DNA of 64,000 bases. Source: Winogradskyella undariae (GTDB lineage: Bacteria; Bacteroidota; Bacteroidia; Flavobacteriales; Flavobacteriaceae). The notes under the pieces are model-generated. The model did no database searches and was not told the DNA's origin. It was given only the letters and a program-made list of their open reading frames with translations. The position numbers and the translations under genes were made by a program. This document shows, one piece after another, positions 27,193 through 36,737 of this stretch. The stretch is taken from contig NZ_JABTEL010000013.1 in the NCBI RefSeq assembly GCF_013285155.1, forward strand, positions 34,759 to 98,758, given 5' to 3'. Position 1 is the stretch's first letter. Each line of letters opens with the position of its first letter.

Positions 27193-30144
27193 TTAATCTA
27201 TAATTGCTTCATAGATTAAACGTTGAATTTCAGTTCTAATATTTTCTCTTAACAAAAGGTTTTTTCCAGCTTCTGGGTATGTTCTATTTGCTAAAAAGAC
27301 ATATACAATTTCTTCTTCTGGATCTGCCCAAGCATAAGTCCCAGTAAATCCTGAGTGACCAAAACTTGTCATAGATAAACATCCACAGGTTGGTCCTGCT
27401 TCACCTAACTGAGGTTTATCGAAACCAATACCTCTTCTATTATTATTTCCGCAATAATAGCAGTAATTAAACTTATCTATCGTTTCACTTTTAAGGTAAC
27501 GCTTTCCTCCATAGAAACCTTTTTGCAAATACATCTGCATTATTTTAGCAACATCATTGGCATTACTAAAAATACCAGCATGTCCGCCAACACCACCTTG
27601 CATTGCTGCTCCCATATCATGTACATAACCATGTACTTTTTTATAGCGGTAGTAGTTGTCTATTTCAGTTGGAACAATATCTTTTAGACTGAATTTTTTT
27701 CGTGGATTATAAGTTGTGTAATTGGCTCCAAGTGATTTATAAAATCGATCTTCAGTAATTTCACTTAAAGACTTATCATAAAAACCTTCAAGATATTTCT
27801 TCAGAATGTAATATGGTAAATCACTGTAACGGTATCTTAAACTTGGTAATAAATCACTGTCTCTAATAATTTTCTGAATCGAATCTTGGTAATCATCACG
27901 CATAAAAAGCGTACTAGTAACTTCTGTTCTAAACCCTTCAGTACTTTCATATCTATAATACTTAGGATCTGGTAATTTTGTTACAGAATCTAACGTCGCA
28001 TAATAAAAAGGTACCCATGGCTTTAAACGTGCGTAGTGCGACAACATTTTTTTAAGTGTAATATTCTTTTTATTAGTGTTTTTATATTCTGGCATTAAAT
28101 CACTCAACTTATCATCTAACGAAACAGAACCACGCTCTTCTAACTCCATTAAAACAGGAAGTGTTGCTAATATTTTAGTTAAAGAAGCCACATCGTATAT
28201 ATCATCGAAATCTACTTTGTTTTTCTTTTGGTAAGTGTGATAGCCAAAATTCTTATTATAAACAACCTTACCTCTTCGGGCAACAATTAATTGAATTCCT
28301 GGTGTCATTTTACCATCAACAGCATAATTTGCTATAGAATCTATTCTGTTTAATAAATCAGAACTCATCCCTACACGCTCTGGTAAACCATAACTTAAAC
28401 TCATAATTGAATTATAAGTTTCACCTGTACCAACCGGAAAAAATGGGCCTGCTGTTACAGGCAATTTCCCTTTAGCTTCAATAGCTCCAAAAATAAGCTG
28501 AGCAGATTTCTCTTGCGCTATTTTACTGTTCTGGTAACTTACTACTACACTTTCTATATTTTCTACAGACAGTAAATCGTTTAAAGCATAAGGTCTTGCA
28601 AAAACATCTAATACAACGGTATTTGTTCTAGCAATTTCATACAACCAAGCCATTTCTTGTTGAGTAAATTCAAAACTTTTCCAAGGATTGGCATTAGATT
28701 TATGAAAACCAACGACAACAGTATTATAGTTTTGAAGTTTATCAATAGCTTCATCAAGCTTATCTGCTTTTATCTCATGAACTTTAGTGTATTTTTTTAA
28801 TTCATCTAAAAAAGGAGAACCACTATCATCTCCTAAAGCGATATAAGCAATGTTTTTAGTTTCTAAATCCCTTAAAGGCAATAAAGAATTGGTGTTTTTT
28901 GCAACCGTAATTGCACCTTCCATAAGTTCTTCATACAAGAGATCATCCTTTAATCTGTTAAGGTCTTTCTCTAAATCATAAATTCCTATTGGCGAATAAT
29001 TATTAAGTCCAACTTTATATTTAGCCATTAATATTTTCTTTACAGAATATGCTAAACGCTCTTCTGTAATGACACCATTCGTAATAGCTTCTACAAATTT
29101 TGCTATTCCAACTTCAGGATCCTCAGACATTAGCATTACATCATTTCCTGCTAAAAAAGCCATTAAATCAATCTCACCACCTTTTATTAAACTCTTAGAG
29201 TTATTTACATTATTTTCTACATAATCAGCAGCGCCTTTCATGGTTAAAGCATCAGTAAATATTAAACCATTAAAACCTAATTTGTTTTTTAAAATATCTG
29301 TAACAATATGTTTAGATAAAGATGAAGGAAAATCTTTTCGAGTCTCTAAACTTGGCACGTTTAAATGTGCTACCATTACACTCGCTAAACCTTCTTTTAT
29401 AAGTTTTTTGTAGGGATACAATTCAATAGAATCGATACGTTTTGCACTAAAATTAATCGTTGGTAATTTTAAATGTGAATCTTCCTCTGTATCTCCATGA
29501 CCAGGAAAATGCTTTGCGTTTGCCAATGTTCCGGCACTTTGCATTCCTTTCATAAAAGCTAAACCTTTGTCGGTAACATTGTCTCTGTCTTCACCAAAAG
29601 AACGGTTACCAATAATAGGATTTTTAGGATTGGTATTAATATCTACAGCTGGCGCAAAATTAAAATGCACACCTAAACGTTTACAATGCTCTCCGATTTG
29701 TCTTCCGGCTTGTTCTACTAATTTATTATCAGAAATAGCACCAAGTGTCATATTCCAAGGAAACGCATAAGTAGAATCTAAGCGCATACTTAAACCCCAT
29801 TCTGCATCCATACCAATTAATAATGGAATTTTAGAAGCCGCTTGTAATTCGTTATTTAATTTAGCTTGACGTACAGGTCCGCCGTTTGAATAAATTAAAC
29901 CACCTATATGTTGATGATTTATTAAATGAGCTATTTTATTTTCATATGCTTTTCCTTTATTTGAAAATACTTGAACCATAAAAAGTTGACCAACGCGCTC
30001 TTCTACGGACATTGATGTATATAAACTATCGACCCATTTTTGCTGCTGAACTGAATCTTTAGACTGAAGTGGATGATCTGATATGTTTTGTGAAAAATTA
30101 AATTGAAAACAAACACAAATAAAAATAAGGGAAAAATAACGCAT
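27193..30144 (-). CDS. Fusion of GH3 glycosidase and class C beta-lactamase-like serine hydrolase
   Basis: A 983-residue exported protein with signal peptide (ends FNFSQ). Residues about 35-400 form a GH3 N-terminal barrel like NagZ: KHFPGHG at 211-217 and the catalytic-nucleophile region GLIFTDALTM with D298. A GH3 C-terminal-like domain follows (about 415-570). Residues about 590-983 form a beta-lactamase/esterase-like domain with S654-L-T-K657 and a YSD in place of the YxN/YSN motif. The likely substrates are peptidoglycan fragments (beta-N-acetylglucosaminidase plus peptidase or esterase), as an inference from the NagZ-like motifs. Confidence 0.88.
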   Translation of the reverse strand: MRYFSLIFICVCFQFNFSQNISDHPLQSKDSVQQQKWVDSLYTSMSVEERVGQLFMVQVFSNKGKAYENKIAHLINHQHIGGLIYSNGGPVRQAKLNNELQAASKIPLLIGMDAEWGLSMRLDSTYAFPWNMTLGAISDNKLVEQAGRQIGEHCKRLGVHFNFAPAVDINTNPKNPIIGNRSFGEDRDNVTDKGLAFMKGMQSAGTLANAKHFPGHGDTEEDSHLKLPTINFSAKRIDSIELYPYKKLIKEGLASVMVAHLNVPSLETRKDFPSSLSKHIVTDILKNKLGFNGLIFTDALTMKGAADYVENNVNNSKSLIKGGEIDLMAFLAGNDVMLMSEDPEVGIAKFVEAITNGVITEERLAYSVKKILMAKYKVGLNNYSPIGIYDLEKDLNRLKDDLLYEELMEGAITVAKNTNSLLPLRDLETKNIAYIALGDDSGSPFLDELKKYTKVHEIKADKLDEAIDKLQNYNTVVVGFHKSNANPWKSFEFTQQEMAWLYEIARTNTVVLDVFARPYALNDLLSVENIESVVVSYQNSKIAQEKSAQLIFGAIEAKGKLPVTAGPFFPVGTGETYNSIMSLSYGLPERVGMSSDLLNRIDSIANYAVDGKMTPGIQLIVARRGKVVYNKNFGYHTYQKKNKVDFDDIYDVASLTKILATLPVLMELEERGSVSLDDKLSDLMPEYKNTNKKNITLKKMLSHYARLKPWVPFYYATLDSVTKLPDPKYYRYESTEGFRTEVTSTLFMRDDYQDSIQKIIRDSDLLPSLRYRYSDLPYYILKKYLEGFYDKSLSEITEDRFYKSLGANYTTYNPRKKFSLKDIVPTEIDNYYRYKKVHGYVHDMGAAMQGGVGGHAGIFSNANDVAKIMQMYLQKGFYGGKRYLKSETIDKFNYCYYCGNNNRRGIGFDKPQLGEAGPTCGCLSMTSFGHSGFTGTYAWADPEEEIVYVFLANRTYPEAGKNLLLRENIRTEIQRLIYEAIID

Positions 30145-30271
30145 TAGTAATCTTTATAGATTTTTAAGTTTAGTACACAAAATGACAACGAATATTGTGC
30201 CAAATTAGCATATTAAAAAAGAAGTTGATAGACTTTAAGATAGATTTATAAATGAAAAGGTACATATAAAC

Positions 30272-31495
30272 TTAAGAAACTAAATCTATTTGACGATCAT
30301 GGTAACCTAATAGATATAACACACCATCGAGACCAATACTCGAAATAGAACTTTGAGCACTATCTTTTACTTTAGGTTTTGCATGAAAAGCAATCCCTAA
30401 ACCTGCTAAATTTAGCATAGGTAAATCATTAGCACCATCACCGATAGCAATAGTTTGACTTATATCAATGTTCATATCATCTGCAAGTAACTGAAGATAT
30501 TCTGCTTTTTTATTCCCATCTACAATATCACCAAGATATCCGCCTGTTAAAGCACCATCTTTAATCTCTAATTGATTGGCATAAACGTAATCTATATCTA
30601 GTTTTTTCTGTAAATATTTTCCGAAATAAGTAAAACCACCAGATAAAATAGCGGTCTTAAATCCGTAATAATGTAATGTATCAATCAGACGCTTTGCACC
30701 TTTAGTTATTGGTAAACGTTCTGCTACTTCTTGTAAAACAGATTCGCTTAAACCTTCTAACAATTTCATGCGTCTTTTAAAGCTTTCGTTAAAATCAATT
30801 TCACCATGCATTGCTGCTTCTGTAATTGCCTTAACTTCTGCTCCAACACCTGCTAATTCTGCTAATTCATCTATAACTTCAGTCTGAATTAAAGTTGAAT
30901 CCATATCAAAACAAACCAAACGTCTATTACGCCTAAAAATATTATCTTCTTGAAAAGCGATATCTACATCTAATTCTCTAGATATAGCCATCATTTTCTC
31001 CGTAAAATCAGACTTATCTTCTATTCTTCCTCTAATTGAAAGTTGAATAGATGCTCTAGCATATTCTTCCTTATGAACTAATGAAGTTCTTCCTGTTAAA
31101 CGTTTTATAGAATCTATATTCAGGTTTTTTTCTGAAATAACTTTAGTGACTTCTGAAATTTGAACGGCTGCTAATTTCTCTCCTACAATAGTAATGATAT
31201 AACGATCTTTTCCTTGCAGACTCACCCAATCTTCATAATCTTCAAGTGATATTGGTGAAAATTTTGCTCTAAGATCTAACTCATAAGCCTTAAATAATAA
31301 ATCCTTAAGGACCGCTGCAGATTTTTTACCCGATTTAATTTCGAACATTATCCCTAAGGATAATGTATCGTGAATATTAGCTTGCCCGATATCTAAAACC
31401 TTGGCATCGTACTCTGCTAATACACTTGTTAAACTTGAAGTTAATCCTGGTTTATCTTGTCCTGAAATGTTTAATAAGAAAATATCTGTAGCCAC
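30272..31495 (-). CDS. serB: Phosphoserine phosphatase with N-terminal ACT domains
   Basis: A 407-residue enzyme catalysing the last step of serine synthesis. The N-terminal ~180 residues hold two ACT-like regulatory domains, then a HAD phosphatase: nucleophile D197 and D199 in CFDMDSTLI, the AILSGGFTYF Ser motif, and GDGANDLPML with metal-binding Asp. The length fits the long ACT-containing SerB form. It is a single-gene unit by spacing. Confidence 0.9.
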   Translation of the reverse strand: MATDIFLLNISGQDKPGLTSSLTSVLAEYDAKVLDIGQANIHDTLSLGIMFEIKSGKKSAAVLKDLLFKAYELDLRAKFSPISLEDYEDWVSLQGKDRYIITIVGEKLAAVQISEVTKVISEKNLNIDSIKRLTGRTSLVHKEEYARASIQLSIRGRIEDKSDFTEKMMAISRELDVDIAFQEDNIFRRNRRLVCFDMDSTLIQTEVIDELAELAGVGAEVKAITEAAMHGEIDFNESFKRRMKLLEGLSESVLQEVAERLPITKGAKRLIDTLHYYGFKTAILSGGFTYFGKYLQKKLDIDYVYANQLEIKDGALTGGYLGDIVDGNKKAEYLQLLADDMNIDISQTIAIGDGANDLPMLNLAGLGIAFHAKPKVKDSAQSSISSIGLDGVLYLLGYHDRQIDLVS

Positions 31496-31580
31496 TTTGT
31501 AAGTTTTGTCGTTAGTCCTTTATTATGTATTGTAAAAGTGACTAATCTATTTGAAATATGAAAGTTTTTAATGTGAAGTG

Positions 31581-32066
31581 TTATTTAAGAAACCTATTAT
31601 GCCAACTTTCACTTGCAGGAACTTCCCAATTTTCATTGAATTCTGCAATATTAGTTACCAAGTTATTAAATACAATTGTATTTTTTGATACTGATTTTTG
31701 TTGTGCCATTTTTTTAAAATCGATTAATGGCTTATAAGCAATAAATTCACCTTGTTTATAAGAGACATTCATTTTATCCATTAAATCTACATTGTATTGT
31801 TGCTCTAATTGCTGAATAAAAGTAACAGAGGCATCAATTGAACATCCTGTAGCACTATTTAAACTTTGATCCATAGCAATAACAATAAATCGTTTATAAA
31901 CAAGTTTATAGCCTGCTTTTAAATCTTTTCCGTGTGCCGTCCAAGCTTCAATAAACGTATCTAATTGTCCTTTTAACTGTTCTAATTCTTCGTCTGAAAA
32001 TGAACGGTTAGCTTGGTAAATCCAAATTCTAGATTCTTCTGGTAATGTATTAAAATCGACTAGCAT
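31581..32066 (-). CDS. Conserved Flavobacteriia protein, often misnamed ABC transporter ATPase
   Basis: A 161-residue soluble protein. Its homologues in Flavobacteriia are commonly labelled ABC transporter ATPase, but no Walker A, signature LSGGQ or Walker B motif exists here and the length is far too short for an ATPase domain. Features seen: a TGCSIDASVTF segment in the middle that could be a Cys-based or turn motif, and an aromatic C-terminal stretch PASESWHNRF. The function is unknown. It lies upstream of serB by 85 bp and downstream of the PH-domain genes. Confidence 0.75.
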   Translation of the reverse strand: MLVDFNTLPEESRIWIYQANRSFSDEELEQLKGQLDTFIEAWTAHGKDLKAGYKLVYKRFIVIAMDQSLNSATGCSIDASVTFIQQLEQQYNVDLMDKMNVSYKQGEFIAYKPLIDFKKMAQQKSVSKNTIVFNNLVTNIAEFNENWEVPASESWHNRFLK

Positions 32067-32099
32067 ATCTTTATTTTTTATGAAAACAAAAATACAATA

Positions 32100-33590
32100 T
32101 TACATCCAATCTCTATCTTGAGATTCTACCTTATATAACAAAAGATTATAAATAGAAATAGCGTCCTGTTTTGAGATATATGGAATTGTAACAGACTTTG
32201 AAGCCGTAGAAATCACTAACGAAGCTATAGATTTTGGTTTCTGAAAAATAGTCTGCTTTATTTTGACACTTTGAATTTTATGAATTTGAAGAATATTTGT
32301 TGTCGTATCAATTACTCCACTCCCAATGGTAACAAAATCATCCGAAATTCTATAATAGGCTTTTTTGTAAGCGAAATAAACATATAGCACAGCTAATGGA
32401 ACAAAAACAGTATTAATCCATAACATTACGAGTCCGAATGCAGCAATGGATAAACCATTTGCAATAATTAAAAATAACAGAATTTCTAAAGCTGAAATCC
32501 GCATATAATAACGATTCGGTTTTGCTAGTTCACCTTGATCTTCTGTGTAATTTAATAAAAGCTTATCTATTAAATAATTAAGTTGTTCCTTTTCTAATGC
32601 AACAATATTAAAGTTCTTTTGTTGCTTAGCATCAACCATAGCTTGTTTTACTGATAAAGAATGTAAACCTAAATATTGCTTCACACGATTTGTAGTCACC
32701 ACCAAATTCTGAATACGACTTGGAGTTAAACTCAGCGATACTTTATTAAAAAGTCCTTTATTAATTTCAACAGTTTTTTGATGCTCTACAACTTCGAGAT
32801 TAAAATTAATTATAAACGTTTTTATTACAGAAAACAATAGTGAAATTAATACAACATTAATAACAATAATAGCATTTGTAATCAATAAATTAAGGATTGT
32901 AGATTCTTCTTGATTTACAAAATCATCAATTTGTTTATCTAACTTTAGTTCCTTTAAATAGGATTCAAACTCACTATATAAACCAAAAACAAAGGTTGTA
33001 ATTAATAAAAAACTTTTAAAATGATTTTGAGACAAACCTTCTAACAGTAATCGTTTTGGAGAAACACTAAAAAAAACATCACGCTCGTTAACCGGTTCTT
33101 TTATTTCGTTCTCTAATATATTTTTAGAAAATAATTTTTCTTTTAAAAGTAAAGCCGTGGGTTTATCTAAGGCACTAATTTCAATTTCAGATTTTTTATC
33201 TCCTGCAGTTTCTATTTTTACAGAAACAACATTTATAATCTGCTGTAAAAAATTTTGTTTAATGTAAACATTCTGAATTTTAGACTTTGGAATAATGGTA
33301 TTATCCCTATTAATAATACCTGAAGCTAAATGAAAATCATCTTCACTTAAATGAAATTTAAAATTGAGGTATTTTAATATTGCAATAACAAGAATGGTAA
33401 TTAATATACCTAAAACACCCAAAATTAACATGGTTGGTGTTATGTTTCCTAAAGATTTACTTTTAAGAATAGAAACACCAGAAGCAACAAGTATTACAAA
33501 AAACTTCTTAAAGAATTTAACTGTATTAAATGCAAAAATTATAATAATACCTTTTGAAGACTGCCTTATTGGTTTTGAAAAATCAGTCAT
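32100..33590 (-). CDS. Bacterial PH-domain membrane protein (YdbT-like)
   Basis: A protein of about 496 residues (start taken at the ATG for MTDFSKPIRQSS at 33590) with three bPH_2-type domains separated by paired membrane helices, the YdbT layout. Repeated phrases such as SRIQNLVVTTNRVKQYLGL and IHKIQSVKIKQTIFQKP mark the domains. The preceding YdbS-like gene overlaps it by 8 bp with this start; an upstream ATG (33596) is possible, while the longest frame to 33608 would overlap more. In Bacillus the YdbS/YdbT pair sits at the membrane with unclear function and a link to antimicrobial resistance. Confidence 0.78.
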   Translation of the reverse strand: MTDFSKPIRQSSKGIIIIFAFNTVKFFKKFFVILVASGVSILKSKSLGNITPTMLILGVLGILITILVIAILKYLNFKFHLSEDDFHLASGIINRDNTIIPKSKIQNVYIKQNFLQQIINVVSVKIETAGDKKSEIEISALDKPTALLLKEKLFSKNILENEIKEPVNERDVFFSVSPKRLLLEGLSQNHFKSFLLITTFVFGLYSEFESYLKELKLDKQIDDFVNQEESTILNLLITNAIIVINVVLISLLFSVIKTFIINFNLEVVEHQKTVEINKGLFNKVSLSLTPSRIQNLVVTTNRVKQYLGLHSLSVKQAMVDAKQQKNFNIVALEKEQLNYLIDKLLLNYTEDQGELAKPNRYYMRISALEILLFLIIANGLSIAAFGLVMLWINTVFVPLAVLYVYFAYKKAYYRISDDFVTIGSGVIDTTTNILQIHKIQSVKIKQTIFQKPKSIASLVISTASKSVTIPYISKQDAISIYNLLLYKVESQDRDWM

Positions 33591-34107
33591 TTCCATTAAC
33601 CTTAGCACTTATAATATCCTTAATTTGTGTAGCTTCTAAATACGGCAGACCTCTTATGCTTAAATCACTACCTGATTCTCCTGCTGTATAAATATTGAGT
33701 GTTGCCAATCCAAAAGATCTGGCCAACCAACTTCTAGATTCTTCAACATGTTGAATCCGAGACATGGGCACCGTAACGATTGAGTGAACAATTAATCCCT
33801 TAGCATATATAACATCATGCGCTCTAATGGCATACTTACGTTTTTTAAATGCTAAAAAACTGACTATTAAATTTACAATACAAAAAACAATGACAGCAGC
33901 TAAAACATACCAAAAATTGATTGGTAAACTTTCTTCGTTCTTTTCAATAAAATATTTTCCTAAAAAAACAGCACTTATTAAAACCGTACAAATCATTAGC
34001 TTATTAAGCGCTATAATCTTTAAATAAGCTTTAGAAATTGGTTTTAAAACAACATCATCAATGCTAGGTATACTTTCTGTATCTATTTGAAGGTTTGTAA
34101 AGGTCAT
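33583..34107 (-). CDS. Bacterial PH-domain membrane protein (YdbS-like)
   Basis: A 174-residue protein with two membrane helices (about 33-52 and 67-90) and a C-terminal bPH_2 domain containing VPMSRIQHVEESRSWLARSFGLATL, the best-conserved part of the family in shortened form. It precedes the YdbT-like gene with an 8-bp overlap (translationally coupled). It likely forms a membrane complex with it; molecular function is not established. Confidence 0.78.
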   Translation of the reverse strand: MTFTNLQIDTESIPSIDDVVLKPISKAYLKIIALNKLMICTVLISAVFLGKYFIEKNEESLPINFWYVLAAVIVFCIVNLIVSFLAFKKRKYAIRAHDVIYAKGLIVHSIVTVPMSRIQHVEESRSWLARSFGLATLNIYTAGESGSDLSIRGLPYLEATQIKDIISAKVNGND

Positions 34108-34145
34108 TAGTTTATAATGGTTATTTAAAGAAATGTAATTAGGTC

Positions 34146-34355
34146 TTAATCTCTCTTCTTAGGAACTTTGTATTTAAGCGCAATACCCATAAATAATCCA
34201 AAAAACAAAGCATGAAATATAAACTTAGGTAAAGAAAATACAGTACCATCAAAATAATCGAAACCTGACATAAAAATAGCAAAAACAACACCACTAAAAA
34301 CACCTGTGATAATCCTTTTTTTTATGGTTATTTTCTTGATGTTGTTTTCTTCCAT
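34146..34355 (-). CDS. Small membrane protein
   Basis: A 69-residue protein with two hydrophobic stretches (about 16-34 and 46-60), ending in lysine-rich KKRD. It starts 12 bp downstream of the HdrD-like gene stop. No known family is recognised. It is probably co-transcribed with the Fe-S and MlaD genes upstream. Confidence 0.6.
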   Translation of the reverse strand: MEENNIKKITIKKRIITGVFSGVVFAIFMSGFDYFDGTVFSLPKFIFHALFFGLFMGIALKYKVPKKRD

Positions 34356-34367
34356 CGTTACTTATAA

Positions 34368-35150
34368 TTACGCATTTGCAATTAACTCGGCAATGTCCAT
34401 AACCTTAATTTCCGCTTCTTTTTCTTTAAATTTTACACCATCAGTCATCATGGTATTACAATATGGACAGCCTGTTGCAATAATTTCTGGCTTGGTTTCT
34501 AAAGCATCTTCAGTTCTAAGGATATTAATTTCCTTATTCCCGGGTTCTGCATCTTTAAACATTTGTGCTCCTCCTGCTCCACAACATAAAGCAGTTCCTT
34601 TATGGCGTTTCATTTCAATTAAAGTCGCATTTGTTTTTTTAAGTACATCTCTCGGTGCATCGTAAACACTATTTGCTCTTCCTAAATAGCAAGGATCATG
34701 AAATGTTATACGCTTTCCTTTATAGACATCACCGTCTAATGTTAAACGACCTGAAGCGATTAATTGCTCTATAAATTGCGTATGATGAATTACCTCGTAA
34801 TGACCACCAAGACCTGGATATTCGTTTTTAATACAGTTGAAAGAATGTGGATCGCAAGTTACAATACGTTTTACTTCGTAAGCATTAAGAACTTCAATAT
34901 TCATAACGGCTTGCATTTGAAATAAAAATTCATTTCCTGCACGTTTTGCAACATCACCAGTATTACTTTCTTCAGTCCCTAAAACAGCAAAATCTACATT
35001 TGCTTTATTTAGAATCTTTACAAAAGCTTTGGTTATTTTCTTTGCTCTATCGTCATAACTACCAGCAGAACCCACCCAAAATAAAATTTCTGGTTGTTTG
35101 CCTTCTGCCATATACTCTGCCATGGTTGGCACTTTTGGTTCTTCACTCAT
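34368..35150 (-). CDS. HdrD/LldE-like (Fe-S)-binding oxidoreductase subunit (CCG domain)
   Basis: A 260-residue protein with two CCG domains: FHDPCYLGRANSVY with ALCCGAGGAQMF, and the C-terminal ATGCPYCNTMM. Such proteins (HdrB/D, GlpC, LldE) bind noncubane or [4Fe-4S] clusters and carry electrons between a donor and the quinone or disulfide site. Upstream lies the membrane Fe-S protein at 35413, which carries two [4Fe-4S] ferredoxin motifs; together they form a DsrK/HdrD-type pair. The electron donor is unknown. Confidence 0.82.
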   Translation of the reverse strand: MSEEPKVPTMAEYMAEGKQPEILFWVGSAGSYDDRAKKITKAFVKILNKANVDFAVLGTEESNTGDVAKRAGNEFLFQMQAVMNIEVLNAYEVKRIVTCDPHSFNCIKNEYPGLGGHYEVIHHTQFIEQLIASGRLTLDGDVYKGKRITFHDPCYLGRANSVYDAPRDVLKKTNATLIEMKRHKGTALCCGAGGAQMFKDAEPGNKEINILRTEDALETKPEIIATGCPYCNTMMTDGVKFKEKEAEIKVMDIAELIANA

Positions 35151-35216
35151 AATTTTTCTATCTTAAAAATAAATCCTTTCAACATTACAAGGATTTCATA
35201 AAAATTTTAAAGTAAT

Positions 35217-35420
35217 TTATCTGCGCTTAAAAATTGCATTGGACTTATAACTTACCAACATAACAAAAGAAAATGCTGAAATAAATCCACATAAAAACCC
35301 TACAAATCCACCGGTTTCGTATTTATCCATAATGTAATACAAACCTAAAGCTATAGGAACTCCTAAGATTCCTAATATCAATCTTGTTTTAGGGCTTAAA
35401 CGCTCAAGTAAATTACTCAT
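35217..35420 (-). CDS. Small membrane protein between two Fe-S genes
   Basis: A 67-residue protein with two short membrane helices (about 14-30 and 36-54). Its start overlaps the end of the membrane Fe-S gene by 8 bp, indicating translational coupling. No family is recognised; it may be an auxiliary membrane anchor for the Fe-S pair, as inference from position. Confidence 0.6.
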   Translation of the reverse strand: MSNLLERLSPKTRLILGILGVPIALGLYYIMDKYETGGFVGFLCGFISAFSFVMLVSYKSNAIFKRR

Positions 35421-36726
35421 CTTTCCAATTTAAACGGTCCATTTGGTTATAAGGCCAAGGTGCTCCGTTGTTTTCTATATTAGTCATCATAGTATTCAGT
35501 TCTGTTGGTGCAGCACTTTGCTCCATAACTAAATAACGACGCATATCCATAATAATTGACAAAGGGTTAATGCTCACCGGACAAGCTTCTACACAAGCAT
35601 TACATGTTGTACATGCCCAAAGTTCTTCGTTTGTGATGTAATCTCCTAAAAGTTGTTTTCCATCATCTTTAAACTCACCTTTATTAGCGTCAATATTTTT
35701 ACCTACTTCTTCTAATCGATCTCGTGTGTCCATCATAATCTTACGAGGCGATAATTTTTTACCGGTAAGATTTGCAGGACATTCGCTTGTACAACGACCA
35801 CATTCTGTACATGTATACGCGTTAAGCAATTGAACTTTTGTTAAATCCATTACATCACTTGCTCCAAACTTAGCAGGTACTTCATCTTCTGCTCCTTCAG
35901 GTGGTGCTGCAAAAGGATCTGCATTTGGATCCATCATTAATTTTACTTCTGCCGTAACAGCATCTAGATTATTAAATTTCCCTTTTGGAGATACACTTCC
36001 ATAATAAACATTAGGGAAAGCCAATAGAATATGTAAATGCTTGGAGAAATATAAATAATTTAAGAAAGTTAAAATACCAACAATGTGTAACCACCATGCT
36101 ATACGTTCTACAGTATGCAGCGCTTCAATAGAAAAACCATTGAATAACGGTGCGATAAATTGTGAAATAACATTTCCGGAATTAGCACCTTGAAAAACAG
36201 TATCGGTTGCATTCATGATTAAGAATAACCCCATTAATACCACTTCAAAATAAAGAATAATATTACCATCACTCTTTGGCCATCCTTTCATTTCTGAACT
36301 TAAGAAACGTTTAATTTTAATTACATTTCTTCGTATCCAAAACACAGTTACAGAGACTAAAACTAAAACTGCTAAAACCTCGAAGGTTCCAATAAGGAAA
36401 CCATATAAAGCTGCCGGTAATAATTCTTGTCCTATTCTATGTGTCCCAAAAAGGCCATCGATTATAATCTCTAAGACTTCAATATTTATAATAATGAATC
36501 CGACATAAACAATAACGTGCAGAAATCCAGAAACAGGTCGTTTTACTAACTTACTCTGACCTAAAGCTATGTTTATAGTATTTTTCCAACGCTGAGATTT
36601 GTTTTCACTAACATCAACATCTTGTCCTAGTTTAATATTACGAATCAATTTTTGAACATTACGTGCAAAATAGCCAATACCTAATATTAGGATAACAGCA
36701 AAAATGATATTAGGTAAGTATTCCAT
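35413..36726 (-). CDS. Membrane-bound ferredoxin-type Fe-S protein
   Basis: A 437-residue protein with about five membrane helices in the N-terminal half (like the gamma subunit of nitrate reductase/HdrE) and a C-terminal dicluster ferredoxin. The first cluster motif starts at C306 (CTECGRCTSECP), the second at about C372 (CTTCNACVEACP). Quinone-linked electron transfer is inferred. It is followed by the small membrane gene and the HdrD-like gene, together the cytoplasmic/membrane halves of a HdrED-like complex. Confidence 0.84.
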   Translation of the reverse strand: MEYLPNIIFAVILILGIGYFARNVQKLIRNIKLGQDVDVSENKSQRWKNTINIALGQSKLVKRPVSGFLHVIVYVGFIIINIEVLEIIIDGLFGTHRIGQELLPAALYGFLIGTFEVLAVLVLVSVTVFWIRRNVIKIKRFLSSEMKGWPKSDGNIILYFEVVLMGLFLIMNATDTVFQGANSGNVISQFIAPLFNGFSIEALHTVERIAWWLHIVGILTFLNYLYFSKHLHILLAFPNVYYGSVSPKGKFNNLDAVTAEVKLMMDPNADPFAAPPEGAEDEVPAKFGASDVMDLTKVQLLNAYTCTECGRCTSECPANLTGKKLSPRKIMMDTRDRLEEVGKNIDANKGEFKDDGKQLLGDYITNEELWACTTCNACVEACPVSINPLSIIMDMRRYLVMEQSAAPTELNTMMTNIENNGAPWPYNQMDRLNWKDE

Positions 36727-36737
36727 AATTGATGAGT

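Noticed and set aside
34306..34665. Plus-strand open frame of 119 codons
   Set aside because: Overlaps the small membrane gene and the HdrD-like gene in antisense; a shadow frame.
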